A DNA stretch of 16,625 nt. Origin: an uncultured Bacilli bacterium. GTDB taxonomy: Bacteria > Bacillota_I > Bacilli_A > RF39 > UBA660. The stretch is from assembly GCA_944333305.1 (NCBI GenBank), contig CALVKV010000019.1:1-16625 (forward strand), written 5' to 3'. Positions 9,401 to 15,644 of the stretch are shown in pieces; the stretch's first letter is position 1, and each line of letters begins with the position of its first letter. The notes under the pieces were generated by a model. That model ran no database searches, was not told the origin of the DNA, and saw only the letters and a list, made by a program, of their open reading frames with translations. The translations under genes were made by a program, and so were the position numbers.

Positions 9401-9425
9401 TGCATACACCTCTTCTTATACTATT

Positions 9426-10301
9426 TTACCACCTATTTCCACTTTCAACAAAACCAAAAGCACCATCTTTAAGATAAATTCTTGCAATACCTCTATCAGA
9501 TAAGCTATACACTTTTCTTTGACTAATTAACTTATTTAGTAAAGGTGCTAACCTACTTTTAGAAAAATAATAAGAAAATGTCTCAAAAGCAAGTAAATCT
9601 ACATTACTATTTAAATCATACCAACTATTAAAATGTTCGCTATAAACAAAAGAATAAAATTTAAGAATCTTAGCATCATCTATCTTAAAAGGCACATGAA
9701 CAGTATCAACATCAGAAAAGTTAATAATCATTTCTAGATGTTCAAAAGGAATAACTTCATTTTTAGGACATTCTAAAACTTCACAAACATCAAAGGTATC
9801 TTGCAAATCATTAAAACAAAGTAAAGAAAGTACTTTATTTAAATTTTCTTTTAAATCGAACACATTAAAATCATTTTTATCTATACAAGGAGTAACTAAA
9901 ACAAGAGAATTATCATTCTTATAACCATATAAATCTGTTTTAATATCTGTTATATCACCATCTACATAAAGTCTACTAAAACATTCTCCCGTTTTTACAT
10001 CTATATTTTTAAGATACATAGTATTCTCTTTAATATCAGTAGCATTTATATATTCTTTATCCTTAGTTATAGTAATTCCACTATATAGAGTCGCTTCTTT
10101 CTCTATAAGATCTCTTTTACTAAGTTTTCCAGCCACTACTAAAGTATCATTTTCTTTAATATAATTACCAAATTTAGGATTAGTACCTAAATAATAAAGC
10201 GTAGAATAATACATATTTATTTTCCTAGCAACATAACTATGTTCATTAAATGCCATATAAGCTAATCTGTCATCACCATCAACCAAACCTTTTATTACCA
10301 T
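9426..10301 (-). CDS. uncharacterised soluble protein
   Basis: A 291-residue protein that I do not recognise. It has no signal peptide or membrane segment, so it is probably cytoplasmic. The first half is rich in short alternating hydrophobic stretches and turns (VVAGKLSKRD, LYVDGDITDI, LVLVTPCID), suggesting a mostly beta fold. The C-terminal half is more helical and aromatic, and ends GFVESGNRW. It is the first gene of a three-gene unit with the FAD oxidoreductase and the GT-C-like membrane protein, which ties it to the same process only by position. Start ATG with GGAGTAGG at seven bases; an upstream in-frame ATG is closed by a stop. A promoter is visible about 40 bases in front. Confidence 0.8.
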   Translation of the reverse strand: MVIKGLVDGDDRLAYMAFNEHSYVARKINMYYSTLYYLGTNPKFGNYIKENDTLVVAGKLSKRDLIEKEATLYSGITITKDKEYINATDIKENTMYLKNIDVKTGECFSRLYVDGDITDIKTDLYGYKNDNSLVLVTPCIDKNDFNVFDLKENLNKVLSLLCFNDLQDTFDVCEVLECPKNEVIPFEHLEMIINFSDVDTVHVPFKIDDAKILKFYSFVYSEHFNSWYDLNSNVDLLAFETFSYYFSKSRLAPLLNKLISQRKVYSLSDRGIARIYLKDGAFGFVESGNRW

Positions 10302-10337
10302 ACTACCTACTCCATTACTACCTTATTTTATATAATC

Positions 10338-10366
10338 ATTATATGTGATAATAAGAAAAAAAGCAA
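10338..10366 (-). promoter_or_regulatory. promoter of the three-gene oxidoreductase/GT-C unit
   Basis: On the minus strand TTGCTT (10366-10361), exactly 17 bases, then a perfect TATAAT (10343-10338), 36 bases upstream of the ATG at 10301. The -35 lies in the T-rich tail of the upstream terminator. Confidence 0.5.
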
Positions 10367-10388
10367 ATAAAAAGAGCCTAAGCTCTTT
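10366..10388 (-). terminator. intrinsic terminator of the glucosaminidase-like gene
   Basis: The perfect stem AAAGAGC/GCTCTTT (10382-10388 and 10371-10377, 4-base loop) starts within the TAA stop and is followed on the minus strand by TTATTTGC and a further T run. Three of seven pairs are G/C. This is the most convincing minus-strand terminator of the window. Confidence 0.7.
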
Positions 10389-11127
10389 ATCTGCTTCTAA
10401 TTAAAGCAATGTAATTATTAACTTGACTAGCCCAAGTAGTACTAGCAGCATACTTAGGACCAATCGTCTCTGGTGTAGTTAAACCATAAGAATAATAATT
10501 ACGATATAAGTTATCTAAATAACCCATAATACCTTCATCAAGTGTAGCATAGGCTTTATAAGCACCTCCACCACAACTTGGGCCACCTTTTTGACCACCA
10601 ACATTATTACATTCACGAACTAAACTACTACAAGTACCATTACATCCAGTTTCATGAAGAATAATCGCTGTTGCCATATAAGGGTCAATTCCTAACTGTA
10701 ATGAATAACTAGCAATTAAATAACCTTTACCAGAAATAGTAGACTTTAATGAACGATTAAGTTTTTCAGCTAACTGATTCATTGTTAAACCATCATAAAC
10801 AATAGGATCAACAGGAACAGTACTAACTTCTTCATAAGTTTTAACATCCTCAAGTTCATCTTCAATAACTACTTCCTCTACTTCTTCATTATCAGTAGTA
10901 GTTACATCTTCTACTACGGCATTATTATCATTAGATTCTTCAGGAGTATTTTCATTCTTATTATTAACTTCTTTATTACCCGAATAAGAATCATTCATTG
11001 TCACTGTTTCATAAGCTACAGTACTCTCTTCTATTTGAAAAGCTTTATACTGTAATACACCAGCTAAACCTATCATAAAAACACCAAGAGATGCTAAGGT
11101 AAGGCTCAGCTTACTAACTTTTTTCAT
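10387..11127 (-). CDS. membrane-anchored glucosaminidase/lysozyme-like peptidoglycan hydrolase
   Basis: A 246-residue exported protein. It has a basic start (MKKVSK) and one hydrophobic anchor (about 9-27), then a low-complexity acidic Asn/Glu/Asp/Thr linker (about 35-105), then a C-terminal enzyme-like domain of about 135 residues. That domain holds ATAIILHETG (probable catalytic Glu159), CNNVGGQKG, which resembles the NNLFGIKG block of GH73 glucosaminidases, and YKAYATLDEGIMGYLDNL, which resembles their Y..Y.S..ES...Y..L helix. Four cysteines (162, 166, 173, 185) cluster next to the active site, which is unusual for a low-GC Gram-positive exoprotein. I chose the ATG at 11127 because AAGGAGGAACT precedes it; the longer TTG start has no ribosome site. 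It probably trims or remodels wall glycan near the adhesin. GH73 versus a lytic-transglycosylase-like family is not resolved. Confidence 0.75.
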   Translation of the reverse strand: MKKVSKLSLTLASLGVFMIGLAGVLQYKAFQIEESTVAYETVTMNDSYSGNKEVNNKNENTPEESNDNNAVVEDVTTTDNEEVEEVVIEDELEDVKTYEEVSTVPVDPIVYDGLTMNQLAEKLNRSLKSTISGKGYLIASYSLQLGIDPYMATAIILHETGCNGTCSSLVRECNNVGGQKGGPSCGGGAYKAYATLDEGIMGYLDNLYRNYYSYGLTTPETIGPKYAASTTWASQVNNYIALIRSR

Positions 11128-11155
11128 AGTTCCTCCTTCAAATAAGAACAATAAA

Positions 11156-11184
11156 ATTGTACCAAAAATTCACTTTTTTGTCAA
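11156..11184 (-). promoter_or_regulatory. strong promoter of the glucosaminidase-like gene
   Basis: On the minus strand a perfect TTGACA (11184-11179), 17-base spacer, then TACAAT (11161-11156) preceded by TGG, an extended -10. It is the best sigma-A promoter in the window. The -35 forms half of a 14-bp palindrome. Confidence 0.8.
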
Positions 11185-11192
11185 ATTTGACA
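11179..11192. promoter_or_regulatory. operator-like perfect palindrome over the -35
   Basis: TGTCAAATTTGACA is a perfect 14-bp palindrome whose one half is the -35 hexamer of the promoter above. It lacks a T-run on either side, so it is not a terminator. A dimeric repressor bound here would block polymerase; no cognate regulator is visible. Confidence 0.45.
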
Positions 11193-11216
11193 CCCGAACC
11201 TATTATATTATATGAA

Positions 11217-14200
11217 TTATCTTGACTTTATTAAAGACTTATTCCTATAAGAAATATACATCAAAATACCACCTATTAATATTAAAATTCCCCCAGTTAA
11301 ATAAATATATGTAGCATTACTTCCTGTATTAGGAACTTCTATAGGTTTAGAATTATACATAACTGCACTTTGAATATCACCAGTTTCTAATACTTCAAAA
11401 TCTACTACTGATGTATTTAAGACATAATCATCTGGAGCAATTGTCTCTGTAAGCGTATATTTACCTACTGGTAATTTCTCTATATAGTAAGGAGTATCTG
11501 TAGATGTCCATTCTTCTACTATTTTACCATTACTGTCTTTTATTACTAAATGAGCACCTTCTACTTCTTCGCTATTAGCAATATCAAGTTTACTTATATT
11601 CACTTTAGTAAAATCATTAACATAATTAATTATATCCACATTACTACTATTACTTACACTAAAGTATATTGGATTATCATTTATAATAACCCCTTCTGGT
11701 ACTCCGGTTTGTTTTAATACATAATCCCCCAAAGCTAATTCACTACTAGTATAGACATCTTCAGTAGTTGTAAATTCATCTATTACTTCTCCACTAGTTG
11801 TTTCTAATCTATAACTATAATCACTAATACCATTAGTATCTACCGTTAAAACTCTATTATTAACACTTATTGTAGTTATATCATTACTTATATTAACAGT
11901 TTGTACTTCTCCAGACTCTAATACTCTAAAAGTTATAATAGAGCCTGTTCCCACATACCCTGCTGGTGCTTCTAACTCAGTTAAACTATATATACCTGGA
12001 GTTAATCTTTTAACTACATAAGGACTATTAGTGCTAACAAAAGTAATTGGTTCCATTATACCATCTAGACGAGCTAGTCTCATTGTCGCTCCACTTATAT
12101 ATTCCCCTGTTCTTGCATCTATTTTACCTAAATTTACTGTGATAGGTCTATTCCTTATAACAAAATCATAATTAGGATTATCATTACTAATAGTTACTTC
12201 ATATCTAGTATTATCTACTATATAACCATTAGGAGCTTCTAGTTCTCTTACATAATATGTTCCTTCACTTAAATTACTCAAAGTATGAGCACTTTCCGTA
12301 GTCCTAAATGTTTCTATCACTTCATTACCATCACTAATTTCTAATAATGCTCCACTAACTGCTTCTCCTGTTTCACTATCTACCTTTCTTATCGTTAAAC
12401 TACCAGTTGTATTAGAAATAGTATAAACAGAAGAAGAACTATTAGACGAATTAAAGTTTATCTCTACTACCTCATCAGTTTTAATATAACCAGCCGGTGC
12501 TTCTACCTCTTCTAAATAATAAGTGCCATAAGAAAGTCCTTCTATTACATAAGGAGCATTACTAGTAGTAAATGTTTCAATCTCTCTATCATCACTATCT
12601 GTAAGTCTTAATCTTGCTCCAGAAACATAAGAACCACTACTAGCATCTACCTTACCTAAGCTTAATCTTGTCTTTTCATTTTCTATAACAACTTGAATAT
12701 TAGTAGTATTCTCATCTACTACAAAACTTTCTCTATTACTTAAAGGAACATAACCATCTGGAGCTTTTAATTCTTCTACATAATAAGTACCAGAGTCTAA
12801 CCTATCAATAGTATAGGGACTATCAGTAGTTGTAAATGTATCTATAACACTACCACTACTATTAGTTATTCTAAGTCTCGCTCCACTTATTGGCTCTCTT
12901 GTATCTTTATCTACCTTACTAATAGTTATTTGATTATTAGAATTATAGAAAGTAACAGTCTTAGCTTCTGTCTCAGTACCACTTATATTAAATGTAACTT
13001 CACTATTACTTAAAGTATAACCATTTGGCGCTTCTACTTCTATTACTTTATAATCTCCTGGTATTAAACCTTTAACACTATGAGCTTTACCATCAGTAGT
13101 CCATTCATCAATCGTTCTATTATCAGATACTCTTACAAGTCTTAATACTGCCCCACTAACGAAGTTATTATCACTAGCATCTCTTTTCTCAATTAATACT
13201 TCATTTAATTCATCAAGAAAATCAACAGTCACCCTAGTATGATTACTATCAACAGTAAATTCTTGTTCTTCACTACTTAATAAATAACCAGGAGGAGCTT
13301 CTACTTCTACTACTCTATAAGTACCTTCCTTTATATTAGAAATACTAACATAATCATCTTCTGTTGTAACTGTATCAACTACTCTACCATCACTATCTAA
13401 AATATTTAAAACCGCTCCTGCTACAGAACCACCTGTATCACTATCTACTTTTCTTATAAGAACTTCAAAAGCTGAATTACTAAGTGTTCTACTAATATTT
13501 AAATTACTATCAGTAATAACAACACTAGTAGTAGCAGCATCTATATAATATCCATCTGGCGCTTCTAATTCTCTTATTTCATATTCTCCAGGTAATAAAT
13601 TAGAAATAACATGTAAAGAAGTAGTAGAAGTAAATGTATCTATAACTTGATTAGTAACAACCCGTCTAACTTCTATTCTCGCACCTTCAAGAGCATTATT
13701 ATCATCATCTACTTTTCTAATTGTTAAACTTCCTGTTGGCATAGTTACACTACTAGATACTGTTTTTTGTTTAGCAACAGGCATAAGCGCCGCTGCTACT
13801 GAACGCTGCATCTCTTCTGTTGGTGGTGTATAACTATAAGCAGTATATTCTGTATAGTTAACTACTACATTAATATTAACAGTTATAGGACTAGATATAT
13901 TTGCAAGATTAACCCTTAATTTAAAGCCTTCACTACTATCTATCTCCCCTGTAACTACACTATTATTACTATCAACTACTTCAATAGCACTATTATCAAC
14001 ACTAACTCTATAACTATCGTAATCTACATTTGAATTAACAGTTATAGTATCTGTTATTAAATATCTATTATCACTACTTAAATGAAAATCACTACTATCA
14101 ATACTAAAAGTTGGATTTATAGTAACTGGATTATTTTTAGCATCTACTGCCCCTTCTATTAAAGGGCCAATATAACGATAATAATTACTACTTTGTATAA

Positions 14201-14696
14201 CTTCTTTTTGATGGGAAGTTAAATTACTAGTACCTGCTGTTAAATCTTGATACCACCATAATGCTATTTGTGTCAAATAATCATCATTCGCATCATTACC
14301 AGTTAATGATTTACTAGGATAACCATTTTCTAATAAATAAATATACCCTGCATCTAACTCTTCATCACTTCTTGTAACAGTATAATCAGGAGCCCACTCT
14401 TTATGTTTATCAAGACAATAAACAGTATATCTAGTACCACTACTAGATGTAGCATAATATGGTACTAAAGCTAGTATTTCTTCATCACTAGTAAACTGTG
14501 GAAATAAATTAACTCTATCAGCATTACTACCCATACCAGTTGTCAAAGTATCTGGAAGCTCAGTTGGTAAAGCATAAGAACTTACTAAAGCCTTACTAAA
14601 AAATATAATCATAATAATTGAAAAAACGATACTAACAGTTAAATTTACCCAATCGTTATTACTTTTTTTAAAAAAACTACCAATCTTACCTAACAT
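11217..14696 (-). CDS. LPXTG-type adhesin with N-terminal thioester domain and nine CnaB/SpaA repeats
   Basis: A 1159-residue wall-anchored surface protein. It has a basic start with signal/membrane segment (about 17-42), then a probable thioester domain (about 57-287) with Cys94 (VYCLD) and Gln143 (TQIALW). In this family the Cys and Gln form an internal thioester able to bond covalently to host surface amines. Nine beta-repeats of about 87 residues follow from 322 to 1117, each with K-[VRIL]-D, G-x-Y and a usual E-x-x-A-P-x-G-Y motif. Eight keep the isopeptide set: Lys328, 416, 504, 594, 682, 771, 858 and 1036 with matching Glu and Asn. Domain 2 uses Asp495 in place of Asn. Domain 8 lacks Lys and Glu. 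The end is VPNTG (1121-1125), a membrane helix and a basic tail. I chose the ATG at 14696; the GTG at 14705 overlaps the AGGTG ribosome site. No terminator follows. No sortase is in the window. Confidence 0.92.
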   Translation of the reverse strand: MLGKIGSFFKKSNNDWVNLTVSIVFSIIMIIFFSKALVSSYALPTELPDTLTTGMGSNADRVNLFPQFTSDEEILALVPYYATSSSGTRYTVYCLDKHKEWAPDYTVTRSDEELDAGYIYLLENGYPSKSLTGNDANDDYLTQIALWWYQDLTAGTSNLTSHQKEVIQSSNYYRYIGPLIEGAVDAKNNPVTINPTFSIDSSDFHLSSDNRYLITDTITVNSNVDYDSYRVSVDNSAIEVVDSNNSVVTGEIDSSEGFKLRVNLANISSPITVNINVVVNYTEYTAYSYTPPTEEMQRSVAAALMPVAKQKTVSSSVTMPTGSLTIRKVDDDNNALEGARIEVRRVVTNQVIDTFTSTTSLHVISNLLPGEYEIRELEAPDGYYIDAATTSVVITDSNLNISRTLSNSAFEVLIRKVDSDTGGSVAGAVLNILDSDGRVVDTVTTEDDYVSISNIKEGTYRVVEVEAPPGYLLSSEEQEFTVDSNHTRVTVDFLDELNEVLIEKRDASDNNFVSGAVLRLVRVSDNRTIDEWTTDGKAHSVKGLIPGDYKVIEVEAPNGYTLSNSEVTFNISGTETEAKTVTFYNSNNQITISKVDKDTREPISGARLRITNSSGSVIDTFTTTDSPYTIDRLDSGTYYVEELKAPDGYVPLSNRESFVVDENTTNIQVVIENEKTRLSLGKVDASSGSYVSGARLRLTDSDDREIETFTTSNAPYVIEGLSYGTYYLEEVEAPAGYIKTDEVVEINFNSSNSSSSVYTISNTTGSLTIRKVDSETGEAVSGALLEISDGNEVIETFRTTESAHTLSNLSEGTYYVRELEAPNGYIVDNTRYEVTISNDNPNYDFVIRNRPITVNLGKIDARTGEYISGATMRLARLDGIMEPITFVSTNSPYVVKRLTPGIYSLTELEAPAGYVGTGSIITFRVLESGEVQTVNISNDITTISVNNRVLTVDTNGISDYSYRLETTSGEVIDEFTTTEDVYTSSELALGDYVLKQTGVPEGVIINDNPIYFSVSNSSNVDIINYVNDFTKVNISKLDIANSEEVEGAHLVIKDSNGKIVEEWTSTDTPYYIEKLPVGKYTLTETIAPDDYVLNTSVVDFEVLETGDIQSAVMYNSKPIEVPNTGSNATYIYLTGGILILIGGILMYISYRNKSLIKSR

Positions 14697-14720
14697 ATCT
14701 ATCACCTATTCTTATTATTA

Positions 14721-14729
14721 AGTATAGCA
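14721..14729 (-). promoter_or_regulatory. extended -10 promoter of the adhesin gene
   Basis: The minus strand reads TGCTATACT, an extended -10, 24-32 bases before the ATG at 14696. The hexamer 17 bases upstream (TATTTT) is a poor -35, so the extended -10 or an activator would have to carry it. Confidence 0.45.
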
Positions 14730-14750
14730 CAACAAAGAAAATAAAAATAC

Positions 14751-14806
14751 TTTACATTTTTTACGTACAAAAAATTTACAATGAGTATTTACATAAAAAA
14801 TGTAAA
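14751..14806. promoter_or_regulatory. cluster of TTTACA elements with a 19-bp inverted repeat in the shared divergent region
   Basis: TTTACAT occurs at 14751-14757 and 14788-14794, TTTACAAT at 14775-14782, and the inverted copy ATGTAAA at 14800-14806. The last pair forms TTTACAT-N5-ATGTAAA, a symmetrical protein-binding-type site. It overlaps the possible -35 of the plus-strand gene and lies about 60-80 bases upstream of the adhesin -10. The same regulator could therefore control both genes. It could also be chance in such AT-rich DNA. Confidence 0.4.
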
Positions 14807-14851
14807 CTATTATACAAAGTTTATATATAAAGAAAGATTAAATGATATAAT
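14788..14851 (+). promoter_or_regulatory. candidate promoters of the SipW-type secreted protein gene
   Basis: Two options are visible. TTTACA (14788-14793), a 17-base spacer and TATACA (14811-14816) make a complete but imperfect promoter. Nearer the gene, TGATATAAT (14843-14851) is a perfect extended -10 without a good -35. I cannot choose between them. Confidence 0.4.
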
Positions 14852-14877
14852 AAAATTATATAAAGGGGTGATAAAGC

Positions 14878-15468
14878 TTGAAATCAAAAAGAAAATTAAA
14901 ATTATTAGCAGCTTTTATCGCTCTAATAATTTGTATAACCCAGATACAACAGACATATGCTAAATATATTGATGTTAAAGAAGGAAATACTGACTTTACA
15001 ATTGCAAAATGGAAAATACTTGTAAACAATCAAGATATAACTGATTCATCTACAATGTCATCTCTAATAAATCCTGTATATATAGAGAATGATAACATAA
15101 AAGATGGAGTAATCGCTCCTGGAAGCGAAGGATATTTTGATATAGAAATAGATTCAACAAATACAGAAGTATCATTTACTTACACTATTACTTTAAGTAA
15201 CACTGATGAAAGCAGTGTAAAAGATTTAAAGATAACAGGATATACCCAAAATGGTAGTGCAATTATACCATTAGATGATGTAACAAATAGTATTACAGAT
15301 ACAGTTTATTATACAGACACAAATAAATTAGATACAATAAGAGTATATTTCACCTGGTTAGATGGTGAAGGAGAAACAATGGATAATGCAAGTGATACTA
15401 ATGCGTCAATAAGCGGAGAAAGTGCTAAATTAAAAGTAAACATGTCATTTGTACAGACACTAAACTAA
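14878..15468 (+). CDS. SipW-dependent-type secreted protein, TasA/camelysin-like
   Basis: A 196-residue exported protein with a TTG start behind AAAGGGGTG (seven-base spacing). It has a lysine-rich signal peptide with hydrophobic core (about 8-20) and predicted cleavage after TYA (27-29), followed by KYIDV, the junction style of SipW-type substrates. The mature part of about 167 residues is almost all beta strand and contains FTIAKWKILVNNQDIT and VIAPGSEGYFDIEID, blocks I associate with TasA/camelysin-like extracellular matrix proteins. There is no sorting signal or lipobox, so it is released or assembles into fibres. No sipW gene or second matrix gene lies beside it, unlike the classical Bacillus operon. 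It is divergent from the thioester adhesin and shares its upstream region. The family call is moderate because these proteins are short and diverge quickly. Confidence 0.72.
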   Translation: MKSKRKLKLLAAFIALIICITQIQQTYAKYIDVKEGNTDFTIAKWKILVNNQDITDSSTMSSLINPVYIENDNIKDGVIAPGSEGYFDIEIDSTNTEVSFTYTITLSNTDESSVKDLKITGYTQNGSAIIPLDDVTNSITDTVYYTDTNKLDTIRVYFTWLDGEGETMDNASDTNASISGESAKLKVNMSFVQTLN

Positions 15469-15470
15469 AA

Positions 15471-15496
15471 AGAAGGTCTCAAACCTTCTCTTTTTT
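15471..15496 (+). terminator. intrinsic terminator after the SipW-type gene
   Basis: Stem AGAAGGT/ACCTTCT (15471-15477 and 15483-15489, loop CTCAA) followed by C and six Ts, directly behind the TAA stop. Confidence 0.85.
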
Positions 15497-15586
15497 ATTC
15501 TATGACATCTTATAACCGGACAGTTTTTGAAACGATATAAAAATGGCCTAGAGTTTATCCAAGTCATTTTGTCTCTTAAACTATAA

Positions 15587-15644
15587 ATAAACAACCTTTT
15601 TTGATATTCTTAATATATCCAATAAAAGAATAGAGGTTGTTTAT
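15587..15644 (+). repeat. inverted repeat that would hide the transposase ribosome site
   Basis: A perfect 11-bp pair, ATAAACAACCT (15587-15597) and AGGTTGTTTAT (15634-15644). The right arm contains part of the GAGG ribosome site and the first two bases of the ATG. In RNA starting upstream of 15587 the site would be paired; RNA starting inside the 36-base loop would not. Confidence 0.6.

Noticed and set aside
11179..11192. The palindrome as a terminator of the adhesin gene
   Set aside because: It is followed by A or C runs rather than Ts on either strand and forms part of a strong promoter, so an operator reading fits better.
11217..14696. The repeat gene as a tandem-repeat or CRISPR-like DNA array
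   Set aside because: The repeats are visible only at protein level as diverged CnaB domains; the DNA shows no exact repeats with regular spacers.
14781..14963. 60-codon plus-strand open frame over the divergent promoter region
   Set aside because: It overlaps the start of the SipW-type gene in another frame, covers the promoter elements, and has no plausible ribosome site or protein-like composition.
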